From NCBI GenBank assembly GCA_958450365.1, contig CAUEEP010000936.1:1849001-1913000 (forward strand): a stretch of 64,000 nt of DNA, in the 5' to 3' direction. The DNA comes from Mesorhabditis belari (lineage: Eukaryota; Nematoda; Chromadorea; Rhabditida; Rhabditidae). The notes below the pieces were generated by a model. That model was not told where the DNA came from, did no database searches, and saw only the letters and a program-made list of their open reading frames with translations. Shown piece after piece: positions 47,301 through 58,326 of the stretch (positions are counted from its first letter, which is position 1; each line of letters begins with the position of its first letter). The position numbers and the translations under genes were made by a program.

Positions 47301-50300
47301 CCTAATATTTTGCGTAAACATTGCACCCAATCAAGCGATTCACTCAACTCTCCAATTACGCAACTAATTGAAGTCGAGAAGATAAACAAATAGCGCTAAT
47401 AATACTCCAATAATACTCTAATAATATTTTCATTTAAATCTATACATTTGCACTTTTCTCTTCTAGAAAAATCTCCGGCTAATATTAGTGTTTCTTTTTT
47501 TCTTTTCCCCTCAAATAATTGCCTATTTTTGGTTTCCACGAAAATAAGCGGTTAATAAGCGGGAATTCTATTTCCCTTTTTTGATGAAATTAAAAGCGCA
47601 AACCTTGTGAAAACATCCGGGTAGTGAGTGCGAGCGAAGACTTTTTCGAGTTCATCCAATTGATAAGCCGAGAAAGTTGTACGGTATCTGGAATGGGAAA
47701 TCGTTAAGATTCTATTGTTATTTGTAGAAATTGATGTTCATTGAAGATTTGAGTATTCAGAAAAGCTATTTAGTTAGATCAGAAAGGCTATTGAAGCCAT
47801 TCAACCATCTCTTCAATTTCATAAAAGTCGTAAAAAACTGAAAGTTATCTAGTAAGGAAGATAATCTAAGTATCTAAGTAGAGGAAGTAGAGGAAGTAGA
47901 GGAAGTAGAGGCAATAGACGAAGTAGAGGAAGTAGAGGAAGTAGTGAATCAACTCGAAGTCTCTAAATCAACAATCAACTCAAAGAATTGAGTTATCTAT
48001 TTGGTAGAAAAAGATATTGAGTAGAGAATCTGGAAATTGGCCAATTTGCAGTCCAATTTTAGATAGGTTTTTGTAGAGGATGTAGAGGATGTAGAGGAAG
48101 TAGAGGAAGTAGAGGAAATAGAGAAGGTAGTGAATCAATTCTAAGTCTCTAAATCAACAATCAACTCAAAGAATTAAGTTATCTATTGGTAGAAAAAGAT
48201 ATTCAGTAGAGAATCTGGAAATTGGCCAATTTGCAGTCCGATTTTGGACAGGATTTTGTTAATAACTTTTGATAAAACAAATAGTTTCTGAAAGCTGACA
48301 TTCTAAGCTATCTAAATCTTATTCAAGCTTTCTGATCTGATAAGTTTAAGGTGCTTAAAAGTGAGCTGCAAGTTGACTAGCCAACATTTTCCATATTATT
48401 ATCTCATTCCATTCTTATTCGATCTTATTCCATTCACCGACAACTCGAATCGACTAAGATATCCCTCAGCTATAAACCAAAGGTCTAAGTCTTATCTGTA
48501 CATTATTGTAGTCAAAATTCGATTCAATCTAATCCATTACCCATTCCTCGCCAAGCCTCAAACAATCAAAGATGAAATTCACTCAAAACTTTGTAGCCAT
48601 ATGATCTCAACGAATCCTAATCAAAACGCATAGTTAACTAAGAAGTTCATTAGCTCAAATCCCTTAGGATTCAATTAGAAATCATTTTTTCCTCAAAAAT
48701 ATTCAGAGTTTTCAAAAAAAGGATCCGATTGACATTTGACGTTTTGAGTGTTTGCGGGAAATTGAAAAGAGAAATTATTAGAGTATATCAAATTTCAATT
48801 CTCTTGAGAAAAGAGAACATTACGATTTTATTGATAGTGGTTTTCAGTTCAACTAGGAACAGTACTAGAAGTACAATGTGGATGGAGTTTAGAAGATAGT
48901 ACTTAGACGTTAGAAGACGTTAGAAGACGTTAGAAGACTTTAGAAGACGTTAGAAGACTTTAGAAGTCGTTAGAAATCGATAGAAATCGTTAGAAGCACT
49001 CACAATTTGCCTAAGTATAGTACTTAGGCAGATTTTGAGTACTAATGTCTAACTATGAAGGCCAGATTTCTTTGCTTGGCTTACCTTCTCTGTTTCCTTT
49101 TCCCATTCTCATCGGGACTCGTCGATCCATCCGGTGAGCAATCGAGATGATCGGATCGATTCAAATCCGACATTCCGGGACGAGGCTCGTGTAGATTGAG
49201 TGATGGATGAACGGGAGAACTTCTCGTTACTTCTCGTGGCTCATCCTGGAAAGAAAATCTTGACTATTAGTCTAATAGATGAATTTCTAAGTTTATAATA
49301 GTTTGCGAAGAGTTGCTGACAATTCTATTCTAAACTACAAACTATTCTAAACCTAGAATTCAGTTTAACAGTTGAAATAAATCTAGTATCTAGCAAGAAA
49401 GCTAGCTAAAAGTTGGACTTTTCATTTCCAAGTACAAAGAAGAAGGTTATAAGGCTACAGCTACTTCTACAGCTGTACATTCTACAGCTACAGCTACAGC
49501 TACAGCTACAGCTACAGCTACAGCTGTCCATTCTACAGCTACTTCTACAGCTGTCCATTCTACAGCTACTTCTACAGCTGTACATTCTACAGCTACAGCT
49601 ACAGCTGTACATTCTATTAAACTGTTCTAATCGGATCTTGATCTGTAAACCGATTCAGAAGCAAGATCCATATCGAACCCAGATCAACCCTTACCGTAGC
49701 TGCTCCCTCTCTTGGCTTTGGCGCAGTTTGAGCGGTAAGTGAAGCGATGGTAAACGGCCCGCTGAACGGCAATGGATTCATTCGAGGCATTGGGAAAAGT
49801 GAACCGCCGAGTTGAAGCTGAAACAAGTTTATAATAGTTCAAAAATCAATCCAAAAATCCTCTAGACACAAATTTCATTAACCATGAATCAAATGACGCT
49901 TAAAAAGTTCGACATTTCCCCCTCTAATAGACTTTAATGTTCACCAAGTACTCCAATTTCTCGGTTTCATTGCTCAATTACGTTAAAACATAAGTTTTCT
50001 CTTGACTAATTGTCGAATTGTCGAAAAAAAAGTAGGATTCATTACAATTCTTGATTCGATTAGACTACAAATCTTTTGGGGAAAATTGAAATTTGAAAAT
50101 TTGAAGATATTAAACCACTAGACATTCCTGAAAATTCCCTGACGTAGTTTCATTTACTTATCATGAGATTTTAAAAAAATTCTCTAGATCTTTCTTTTCC
50201 ATTTTTCTCTAGGGTTTCATGTTTTGTGTTCAGAACTTTGAAACGCTTTGGGAAATTGTTTTTTTGTGGGGGTGGATGGGAATATTCATTGAAAATTCAT

Positions 50301-51741
50301 TAAAAGTATTGAAAGTATTCAGCTAATGAAAATCCAAGTACTGTAGCTAGCCGTTGTTTAGTTTTTACTGTAAAATGTCCTATCTAATTCATGTACTTTG
50401 TACTCTTGTACTGCATGTACTGTCAACGAATCCCCGTTTAGCGTATTTGATTCCTCATTTTTCTTGAGAAAGATAAGAAAATGAACTGAGCCTCAGAAAG
50501 TGAGCGTGAGGCTTTCTGAGGCTCACAAAAGGATAAAAACTGAGATTCATTGTAATATTATAAGTGAGAATGGTAAAAATCGAGTTATACTAATATTTAC
50601 TAATATATTTACTATTTACTAATTAGTAAAGTACTAATAAAGTCAAAACCTCACCTGTGCGGCCTCCAAAAATTTCTGTTGTTGTTGTTGGAGGAAGAGC
50701 TCCGACTGTTTCTGGAGGAATAGTTGCATGTTCATGATCGATGGAACGTCCAGAGTGGGGAAGGGATTGGGGAGAGGAGTGGATGGAGTTGGGGTTGGGA
50801 TCGGAGTGATTGCAGTGGCTGCGGGGAGAGTGGTCGGGCTCTTCGCCGACTCGACTCCAGTCTCTGACCTGGAATCGACAAGTTTATTAGTACATTCGTT
50901 ATTCTGTAGAAATCGTTATTCGTTATTCTGTTATCTAAGATCTAAGCATCATAATTGATCTACTTTAATTGAAATTTGGCCTACAAAATGTCAAAATTTA
51001 CGGGATGAAAGTGCAGTAACCATCTGTAATGTATCCAAAAAGCTACAGAATAAGCAGGGAATCAAGGAGCTACATTGATTCTTAGCTATAGTAACTCTTA
51101 GATAATCAAAAGCTATAGTAACTCGAGCTACAGTAGCCCGAGCTACAGTAAATACTGTAATTATCGCGTAGTCTAGCTTTGAACGAGTTTTTCTCGACAT
51201 TGGCTTATGCTACAAAGCGCGCTTAGGTATCAAAAAATAGCCCTGAATTTCAGCTATTTTTTGACACCTAAGCGCGCATTGTAGCTTAAACCAGTGTCGA
51301 GAAAAACTCGTTCAAAGCTGGACTACACAACACTCCGCCCGTCATTCTGGGTGTGCAGTACTATTACAGTATTTACGGTAGGTATTCAATTTGCAAACGA
51401 TTCAATTAAATAAAAATTACTTTGAAACCCCAATTTCTATCAGAAAACAACAAAAAGATTATCCTTTTTACGTGCAAATTTCGATTCTTAAGCGATTTTG
51501 CAAAATTGGAAACTTTAAAAGCTGATCTTTCTCGACAAAGCAGCGATTTCCCCTCGCCTACACAAGTTTCTCTTTGCCCCAAATACCCTATAATTTCAAT
51601 TTTTCATCAATTTTAATAGGTTTTATGGAAATTTGAGAAAAAATGATTGATTTTTATGAAAAGAATTTGAAATTTGAATAATTTGAATAAATTTTCAATA
51701 ATTCTTTACCGATCCGCCACTTTCTCGAGGATTTCGGGCAT
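38367..51741 (-). CDS. alr-1: aristaless-class paired-like homeobox transcription factor
   Basis: ALR-1 is the nematode Aristaless/ARX orthologue, acting in sensory and motor neuron differentiation. Ten coding exons, 51741-51710, 50868-50655, 49817-49695, 49245-49085, 47687-47604, 42435-42390, 39343-39254, 39106-39049, 38980-38735 and 38581-38367, join in frame to 422 residues; every junction phase agrees. The homeodomain is residues 175-234: [58 protein letters not shown], with Gln at position 50 as in paired-like Q50 proteins and no paired box. [14 protein letters not shown] precedes it. The N-terminal half is Thr/Pro-rich then Gln-rich ([12 protein letters not shown]); exon 9 has a nine-Ala run, and the C-terminus is Ser/Pro-rich. 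I see no OAR motif. Start: first Met of the open first exon ([18 protein letters not shown]), behind a TTTTCAG acceptor. Homeodomain exons are split by introns of 5.2 kb (42436-47603) and 3.0 kb (39344-42389) full of repeats. The family usually runs 350-560 residues. Confidence 0.95.
40320..40400. repeat. GTACTGTAGTAGAGGA short tandem repeat in alr-1 intron
   Basis: Four units of about 16-18 bases in a wider region (40040-40500) rich in the word TACTGTA. Confidence 0.75.
40548..41312. mobile_element. inverted-repeat element in alr-1 intron 6
   Basis: About 50-base arms: ATCAATGACGTCAGAGAATT..GGCTCAAAATTGTAAACACA at 40549 and the mirror TGTTTACAATTTTGAGCCAA..GACGTCATTGA at about 41271-41312. 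The arms contain the TGACGTCA palindrome. About 660 bases lie between them, including the TCTACAG array. Confidence 0.7.
41098..41212. repeat. 7-bp tandem repeat (TCTACAG)
   Basis: Sixteen almost perfect heptamers inside alr-1 intron 6. Confidence 0.95.
41703..41792. mobile_element. hairpin family D, copy in alr-1 intron
   Basis: An imperfect hairpin: GGAAACACATTACTTTTAGC..GCACTAAATTCTTC on the left, GAAGAATTCAGTGCACCAGA..AGAGTGCGTTTAC on the right. Confidence 0.75.
41800..42200. repeat. ~50-bp tandem repeat (CTACCGTAACCCTACA)
   Basis: Units containing AATCAAGACAAACTACTAAC and CCTACAGCTACCGTAACCCT occur three or four times at 42005-42185, with outlying pieces from 41800. The last 190 bases of alr-1 intron 6 before exon 6 are free of the array. 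Confidence 0.8.
43035..43580. repeat. 11-13 bp tandem repeat (ATAGATCCAATCA/GA)
   Basis: About 45 units built on ATAGATC(C/T)AA(T/C)(C/G)A. A block ending in AGATCCAGTCAATTGATCCA occurs four times at spacing of roughly 110-180 bases, showing higher-order duplication. It lies in alr-1 intron 5. Confidence 0.9.
45171..45265. mobile_element. hairpin family D, copy in alr-1 intron 5
   Basis: AAACGTACCCTTTCAAGCGC..ACTGGAG on the left, GAATTCAGTGCACGAGAAGG..GGTGGGTTTTGGCGC on the right. Confidence 0.7.
45260..46085. repeat. segmental duplication split by a 14-bp array
   Basis: Two copies of about 200-300 bases (45262-45560 and 45878-46085) share AAATTACGATTTCCCAAATC, ATTCGGGTAAATGT and CTAAAAATATCT..AGAGCTGATGATCTAGGATT. 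Between them (about 45570-45890) sit 23 units of the 14-mer CCAGATTCTGTACA. Each copy has GCACCAGATTTAGCT beside the array, so the 14-mer probably started from that junction. Since 14 is not a multiple of three, the array opens several frames on both strands at once; none is a gene. Confidence 0.85.
47872..48255. repeat. tandem ~185-bp duplication with GAAGTAGAG array
   Basis: Each copy has a (GAAGTAGAG)n block and then TCTCTAAATCAACAATCAAC and GAATCTGGAAATTGGCCAAT. It lies in alr-1 intron 4. Confidence 0.85.
48893..48995. repeat. 10-bp repeat (GTTAGAAGAC)
   Basis: About ten degenerate units of ACGTTAGAAG/ACTTTAGAAG in alr-1 intron 4. Confidence 0.85.
49453..49618. repeat. 6-bp repeat (AGCTAC) with ACAGCTGT palindromes
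   Basis: Units AGCTAC and TTCTAC alternate with TACAGCTGTACATTCT blocks in alr-1 intron 3. The unit is a multiple of three and gives Cys/Ser and Leu/Gln repeat frames on the two strands, which I do not call. Confidence 0.9.
51144..51379. mobile_element. palindromic element family C, copy 2
   Basis: ACAGTAAATACTGTAATTAT to TATTACAGTATTTACGGTA, with the same GAGTTTTTCTCGACA arms and AAAAAATAGCCCTGAATTTC centre as the copy at 9603-9868. It lies in alr-1 intron 1. Confidence 0.85.
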
Positions 51742-52024
51742 AAAAATCGTTGAGATTTTCGTGTAGTCGAAAATTTTGACTTTCACTTTGAGACAAATAC
51801 CTGAAAATTTGAATGAATCACAATTAAATTTGCATTTAAAAATGAAATCTCGAAATGTTTTGAATAATTAGCGCTGAAAAGAGAGAAAACAATGTTTTGC
51901 TTTTTCAGAGCAAAGATTTTTCGTCGGAAATCAAAACACAAAGGTTTCAAGAAAGAGAGAAATCAAGTTTCAGAGGTTAAATATTAAAACAATAGCATAA
52001 AAAGAAATAAATTTGTTGAAAGGA

Positions 52025-52112
52025 TAAAATGATGTCAGAAGGTTGGGACAAGGGTTTGAGCCCGGGGGTTCGGCCGGAGCAGTCGCCCAAGAAGCGTGCC
52101 CTTTACCAATGA
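52025..52112 (-). ncRNA. tRNA-like sequence (pseudo-tRNA or SINE piece)
   Basis: On the minus strand GGACAAG and CTTGTCC can pair as a 7-bp acceptor-like stem around a box A-like GGTTCATTGGTAAAG and a box B-like GGGCTCAAACCC. The variable and anticodon parts do not fold properly. It shares TGGTTCATTGGTARAG-type sequence with 61520-61570. Confidence 0.35.
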
Positions 52113-52139
52113 ACCAAACTAAGAGCTTGTCCGTAGGTT

Positions 52140-52267
52140 AACCAGCCATCTGTAACCCTCGGCTAGCGACTGTAACTCCCTCTAGAGTTAACTAGCCGAT
52201 CTGTAACTCCCTCTAGAGTTAACTAGCCGATCTGTAACTCCCTCTAGAGTTAACTAGCCGATCTGTA
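52140..52267. repeat. 31-bp tandem repeat
   Basis: Four units of TAACTCCCTCTAGAGTTAAC then TAGCCGATCTG, lying exactly between two tRNA-like pieces. The CTCTAGAGTTAAC core is partly palindromic. Confidence 0.9.
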
Positions 52268-52274
52268 AGGAAGA

Positions 52275-52362
52275 GTTGCTTTGTTGCAAGTGCTGGTGTA
52301 ATGCTTAGCACAGTTGCCCGGTGAGCGAAAGGTGGCGGGTTTGAGTCTTGGCGGGGCACAAG
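52275..52362 (+). ncRNA. tRNA-like sequence (pseudo-tRNA or SINE piece)
   Basis: GTGCTGGTGTAATGCTTAGC resembles box A and GGCGGGTTTGAGTCTTGGCG resembles box B (GGTTCGANTCC) with spacing close to a tRNA. No clean cloverleaf is seen. A 70-codon minus-strand frame here is a by-product. Confidence 0.35.
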
Positions 52363-52431
52363 TTTTTGGATCAGCTCTAGTTCAGACTGGCTCTTATCCC
52401 TTGGCTTAAACCTTAAAGCATTACTATTCAA

Positions 52432-54239
52432 AATCTATCTAAACTCTAAGGTAATTTCAAAAGTAAGCTTTGTAATCTAATATCTAAATCTCAAGCTAAG
52501 CTAAAAACTTGTTTTAAGAAGTAATCGAGTCTAACATCTTAAATTCGAGTCTAACATCGAGTCTAATCGAGTCTAACATCCTATTTGAACGTCTGATCAT
52601 TATAAACTCTTGTAGTGAAAATCACTTAAAAATTTCAATCATAATTTCAATTTTAAAATGTTTTCTGACGGAAGTGAGAAATTTCGAGTGAAGAATCGAG
52701 TCTGATAACATGGATTTTAAAGATTTTAGATTGAAAAAAAGTGTGTAGACAAATCTGGATGAAATGTTCGGGGAAAAATGAAGCTTTGGAGACTAATCTG
52801 GAGGGTGGATCGAGTGAAGAAAAATGAAGAAAGGCGAAAAGAAAAGATTTTTGAGACGAGAATAGAAATGAGGCATAATTTTGGGATATCAAAATAGAAA
52901 AAAAGTAAACACAGTCTAGTTTTAAAAGGTATTCTGGTAAATGAGTTGTACTAAAGTAATCAAAAAGAGTAAACTACAGTACTCAAAAAGTAAACTACAG
53001 TACTACAGAAAGTTTTCTACAATTCTCTAGCTACATTTCTACATTTCAGTTCAGTAATTTCAATCGTAGCCAAAGAATTATAGCTCAGCAACCATTTAGA
53101 AACATTTAGAAAGGCTGTAGCTTTTATTTTCTTCTAGAAAGTGTTCAATTTTTGTTCAATGGCTCTTTAGCTCTTTAGTGAAGGTTTACTCTTTACCAAA
53201 TTGTATGAGGGTTTGATTGATTGATTGATTTGATTGATTGATTGACCAAATTGATTTTAAAACCAACCACAAGTCGATCTGATTACTGAGAGTCGAGTTA
53301 TAGAGTAAAATCGAAAAGTTCCCAAACTCCGAGATCTTTAGATTGCTTTAGACTTAGGGATTCCTGGAAGTTGGATCAGAAAAAGGGCACTACAAAGTTC
53401 AAAACTAGCTATGTTTTCTATATTGCATTAATTTCATATTAGATATCTTTTAGACAGACTTTTAGCCGGTTAGGATATCTTTTAGACAGACTGCAGAAGG
53501 CTCAAAGTTTCAAAACGAAATCCCCGAGTCAGCTCTGTCATTTGCCTGGTTCCAAAAACGATTTTCGAAGCCTAAAGTTAGTTAGTTTAAAGTCAAAAGA
53601 TAAAGTTCTACAGATAAAAATCAAGTTAAAGATTTAAAGATTTACCTAATCTCAGAATATCGACAGAAATGAGATGAGTGATTGTAAAATTTGAGCGATC
53701 TCTCTGTGCACAATGGCACCTGAGCTTCAAAGCCACCTGAGCCTAGTAAATTAGCTTCAAATCTTCTTTCTAAGCTTTCAGATATTACAATTTTCAATAG
53801 AAAACAAGTCATTTTATTTAAAAGTTCACATTTTCTAGACATTTCGAGACATTTCCCCATTTTCTGCACTTCAGAAATCGAGAAAAATTTTAATTAGAGT
53901 CGAGTGAGGGGGTTTTGAATTTTGAGAATCGAAAATCTCAAAAAAACAGGTCAAAACACATTGTAAATTGTGAAAAATGAGAAGAAAATCATGGTAATTA
54001 GATTTTAAAATCAAAAAGAGAGCAAGAAAATCAGCAGAATTAGACAAGAATTAGACAAGAAAATCACCTGTTGAATGGGGAAATCGGCGAAAAGAGATGC
54101 CTCTAATCTGACCTTTTTCTTTCATTTTTCCGCTTAGACTATAACTAATTAGTGAAGCTAATTAGGTGAAGGGATTTTGGAGAAGATAAGTTATTGATCA
54201 TTTCAAGAGTTTTTTTCTTTTAAAAGTACAGAAAACACT
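52432..54239. other. unassigned DNA
   Basis: Small local repeats only: CGAGTCTAACATC three times near 52528-52580, TGATTGATT near 53215, and AGATATCTTTTAGACAGACT twice near 53440-53490. No exon recognised. Confidence 0.4.
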
Positions 54240-54860
54240 TGTCAAACTTTTCAACAATCTTTCTGTTGTTTAAAGGAAAAAAATGAGACAATCCAGTGCA
54301 CTTTAATGGGTTCATTAACAAGATTACTGTGAATAATTGTAGGTATAACTAGATTTTAAAGCTTAAAGTACATTGAATAAAGGTTTTTATCATTTCTAAG
54401 CCAGCATTCTGCCTTCTAGCCAGCATTCTGCAATCAAATCTTGTTCAATTCATTTCAATTCGCAAAGATCACTACCTTCCGACTAATGTTAACAAGATTG
54501 CTGTAAATAATTGTAGGTATAACTATATTTTAAAGCTTAAAGTACATTAGCTAACAGTTTTCATTTCTCATTATCATTTCTAAGCTTTTGAAGCTTTTTA
54601 AGCTCATCCCAAGCATTCTCCAATCAAATCTCGTTCAATTCATTCAAGATTTCAAAGATCCAGTGCACTTTAATGGGTTTATTAACAAGATTACTGTAAA
54701 TAAATGTAACTATAACTACATTTTAAAGCTTAAAGTACATTGGCTAACGGTTTTTCTCATTTCTAAGCTCATCCCCAGCATTCTGCAATCAAATCTCGTT
54801 CAATTCATTTCAATTTTCAATAATCACCGCCTTCCGACTAATGTTAACAAGATTCATTCG
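54240..54860. repeat. ~185-bp tandem repeat, three copies
   Basis: Copies begin near 54297, 54487 and 54664, each with AACAAGATT(A/G)CTGT(G/A)AATAA, ATTTTAAAGCTTAAAGTACATT and CAGCATTCTGCAATCAAATC words. The copies differ by 10-20 percent, so they are older than most arrays here. Confidence 0.8.
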
Positions 54861-56744
54861 AAAATCCTTTTTTTTTACCATATTTTTCGATGATTTAAAA
54901 GAAAATTTCCAAAAATTTCAGTCAAAACACGAGATTTTCTTCTCTCAAAATAATGATTACGCAAAATTTTCGCAAAATTAAATTTTTTTTTTTTTTTTTT
55001 TTCGTCATTCATTTAATCTTTTCAATCATCTCGAAACGTTATAATATAATAGAAATTAAAGAAAAAGAGCTTGATTTTATGAGAAAATTGGGGATAATTC
55101 GATTAGGAGATCATTGGAAAAGTTGAGGATTTTCATTTTTTTTTTTTTTTTTTGAAAAACAAAGTCGCTAGACTTGTACCTGAATTATGTAGAATTCTGA
55201 GAATTCTGAAAACAAGCAAGATTGGTTGAAGTTGATCTTGGCTTTGGTGCTGTAGATGACAGCTAGATCTACGGGTGATCTAGCTAGCACAGCTAGATCA
55301 TCCGTACTTTGAGCTCTCGTAAACCCATGCTTTCTTTGGTGATTTGAAGGTTTAAAAATGAGTGGATAGTCTGCTTTGGTTGCTAAAGTCTGCTAAAGTT
55401 CTTTTTCATTAGGATAGCTCATTTCCATTTCATTTTCATTTCATTCAATAGATTAAACAATTAAAAAAACCGGCAATAAGACTCCAAAAGGACAAATTGA
55501 CGAAAAGGACAAATTTGATGAATCTAATGGCATCATGGCTGACTGGCTAGGAGTCCTGTATCTTAGTCGGCACATCAAGGCTTCAATTCCGTTTGGTTAG
55601 ATTATTGCTAGATATAGCTAGATTATTGCTAGGGTTTTCCTACATTTAGAGCTTAGAATTGTATATTTCTTTACTATATTATTCGTGTAAATAAATCAAA
55701 TGAAAACAGTTTAGAAATGAATAAATCAGAAAAAGAAAGATAACTGGTGAGACAAGCTTGGAAATGCCTCATTGAATTTAGTGAGACATTTTCAAGCTCT
55801 CTAAGATCGAGTCGGAGTCCAAGAGCTCGAACTTGAAACTCTTTGACTACTGGATCATCACTTGATCTTGAAGCTGATGAAATGTGGCTAGGATCGACAA
55901 ATACAAGTTCTGGAAAGCTGTTAAGCTGAAGTTTAAGCTGAAGCTGAAGTTTTTTTCATCTGAATGAGGTGAAAAGTGTGGAGTAGGTTTAGAAAAAGAG
56001 GCCAAGGTCTCATTGAAATTATTAACTGAATTTGAATCAGTTAGTAAACGATAAAATCTATTTTAGAAAAATAGAACTAGAGATGTCTCATCGGAGTCTG
56101 TTCTGGCGTTTCTGATGAGAAAAAGGGGGAGGGGCTGTACATGGAGATCAAGAAAAGGCTTTGGAGAGGGAAAGGAGAAAGGAGAAAAGGTTTTGGAGAA
56201 GGAGGGGGAAAAGAGAAAAGGTTTTGGAGAAGAAGGGACACTCTAATTGGCGGTGATTGTGGGCGGGGCTTATATCTCAAAAAGGGGGAAATGAAAAAAG
56301 AAAAAAAAGAAAGGAGAAAGATCAACGGGGGAATTAGGATTCCTCTTTTCTTTTCCTCTTTAAAGCCTTGAGCGCCACGTTACAGTAATTGGGGTTTTAA
56401 GCTGTCTGTAGCCAAAAAAGCAACGGAATTTTGAAAACAAGCAAGATTGGTTGAAGTTGATCTTGACTTTTGTGCTGTAGATGCTGCCATAGCTGTAGAT
56501 GTAGTACAGCTAGATCATCCGTACTTTGAGCTCTCGTAAACCCATGCTTTTGGACTTGTTTGGACTGGTGGACTTGTTTTGTTGCACTGCGCTTTGTTGA
56601 AACCTAGCAATGGTAGGCTCCAGTGCGCCAGACAGATTGTCTTTAGATTGTTGACAATATTCTCTCAGCAAAGCTCTCTCTAGGCTCTGAGAGAGAGCTT
56701 TGCTTTAATTATCATTTCTAAAGATTGACTGGATAATGGAAAAG
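54861..56744. other. unassigned DNA with a dispersed ~120-bp repeat
   Basis: The stretch AACAAGCAAGATTGGTTGAA..GCTGTAGATG..AGCTAGATCATCCGTACTTTGAGCTCTCG..ACCCATGCTTT at 55210-55335 recurs at 56435-56555. Poly-T runs lie at 54980 and 55138. Purine-rich words at 56150-56320 make spurious frames on both strands. Confidence 0.6.
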
Positions 56745-57057
56745 CTACCGTATCCTTACAAGCTACCGTACCCCTCCTTAAATAGACGTCAACATGCTGT
56801 AGAAATTGTTTTCTACGTTTCTAAGGGTGAATCACCTACCGTAACCCAATATTCTACATAGAATAGAAGCCATTTCTCTAAAGATTCCACTACAGTGGAT
56901 AGTTATCGTACTTTACATAGAGCTAGTTATCATACTCTACATAGTTATCATACTCTATCATACTAACCCTTAGAAACGTAGAAAACAGTTTCTACAGCAT
57001 GTTGACGTCTATTTAAGGATTGTAAGGGTACGGTAGCTTTTCCATTATGAATGAATC
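56745..57057. mobile_element. foldback with ~95-bp arms
   Basis: The left arm GAAAAGCTACCGTATCCTTA..AAATAGACGTCAACATGCTG..TTCTACGTTTCTAAGGGT is mirrored by CCTTAGAAACGTAGAAAACA..CAGCATGTTGACGTCTATTT..GGGTACGGTAGCTTTTCCAT. The centre of about 110 bases has CATACTCTAC repeats. Confidence 0.8.
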
Positions 57058-57486
57058 TACTGCAACTATGAATTCTAAAAGTGCCAAAGCTTTCCTATAG
57101 ATTGCCAAAGCTTTCCAAAGCTTTACCGTACCTTAAAAGCACTAAATGGGTGTAACAAAGGACATAAATTTCAAACAAGAATAGAAAACTAATGCTTATC
57201 AAAGTGATTCTAACATTTCCCCCTCTAAACAGACCCTATTTGAGAATAAATCTATAGATAACACTAATGCCAATGTCAACGAGAATCCCCGAAAAGTATA
57301 GAAGGACTTAGGGAAAGGGATTACAGCCCATTTTCCCCAAAAAAAACATAAAACATAAAGCATAACGGATTAAGAAGAAATTGTTGAAAGAAAGATGAAG
57401 AAATTTTGTGAATATAAACAATTACAGTAGATTTTGAAGCATTGAGTAAGTTTTGAAGTTTTGCGGACATACCCCTTCTCCCAAGC

Positions 57487-57634
57487 TAACTTTGAGCTCA
57501 AATATCTTGGTGTTGGGTTGTCCAATTCTCAATATTTTTGGTATGATCAGATGCGCAAAGTCTTTCTCTATCGATTCATATAAAAACTATTGAAATTGGA
57601 CAGCCCAAAACCAAGAAATTTGAGCTCAAAGCTG
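57487..57634. mobile_element. small mariner-like palindrome (TTGGGTTGTCC)
   Basis: Arms TTTGAGCTCAAATATCTTGG..TGTTGGGTTGTCCAATT and AATTGGACAGCCCAAAACCA..AGAAATTTGAGCTCAAA. It shares the TTGGGTTGTCC word with the element at 13645-14217. Confidence 0.65.
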
Positions 57635-57742
57635 GATTGCTAATGGCAAAGGGGGCGGGGCTTAGGGTATAAAAGATTTCACAATCGGGTTTCAATTTAA
57701 ATAGCTACAGTATTGCATTTTCAACTGATTGAGTACATTTGG

Positions 57743-57901
57743 ATGGATTGGATTAGTGTCGAAGTTTGGTCAAAGGAAAGCGATCAATTTGTTGGATACG
57801 GTATTGGAAAGTGGGTCAAGAGATTCGAGGATTTGAATGCAAATGAAATAGACACCAGAAAGGGAGGAGTAGAGGTTGAGTTAATTGAGTTAATTGGATA
57901 A
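57743..57901 (+). CDS. doubtful small ORF, 52-residue acidic product
   Basis: An ATG frame of 52 codons (start MDWISVEVWSKESDQF, end VEVELIELIG) lies about 75 bases downstream of a GGGTATAAAAG TATA-like box (about 57665). Composition is protein-like and acidic, with no signal peptide, membrane segment or motif. It sits just after a mariner-like palindrome and just before a satellite, so it may be a relic exon or chance. Confidence 0.25.
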   Translation: MDWISVEVWSKESDQFVGYGIGKWVKRFEDLNANEIDTRKGGVEVELIELIG

Positions 57902-57959
57902 CTTATTCAAAAATAGCAAGCCTAAGCCTAAGCCTAACAACCCAAATAGATTTAGTCGC

Positions 57960-58270
57960 TAGCCAAGCAAGCATAGCTTCCAAGCAAGCATAGCTTAGCT
58001 TACAAGCAAGCTTAGCTTCCAAGCAAGCATAGCTTCCAAGCTTAGCTTCCAAGCCTAGCTTCCAAGCCTAGCTTCCAAGCCTAGCTTCCAAGCATAGCTT
58101 CTCAAGCTTAGCTTCCAAGCCTAGCTTTCAAGCCTAGCTTCCAAGCCTAGCTTCCAAGCCTAGCTTCCAAGCATAGCTTCCAAGCATAGCTTCCAAGCAA
58201 GCATAGCTTCTAAGCATAGCTTCCAAGCTTAGCTTTCAAGCCTAGCTTCCAAGCATAGCTTCCAAGCTAA
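57960..58270. repeat. 13-14 bp tandem repeat (CTTCCAAGCCTAG)
   Basis: About 23 units of AGCTTCCAAGC(C/A)T, alternating CCTAGCTT and CATAGCTT variants. Confidence 0.9.
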
Positions 58271-58326
58271 ATTCTGTACTTTCGTACAGAATTTAGCTAA
58301 ACTTCCCTTTTTTATACTTTGTACTC

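Noticed and set aside
49406..49742. Cys/Ser-repeat and Leu/Gln-repeat frames in an alr-1 intron
   Set aside because: Both are readings of the AGCTAC hexamer array between two confirmed alr-1 exons.
51710..51802. Reading alr-1 exon 1 in the frame [20 protein letters not shown]
   Set aside because: That frame would end in phase 0 and throw the next exon out of frame; only the frame starting [10 protein letters not shown] joins exon 2 correctly.
52219..52431. A 70-codon minus-strand frame with Pro/Arg-rich product
   Set aside because: It lies over the 31-bp array and a tRNA-like piece; composition explains it.
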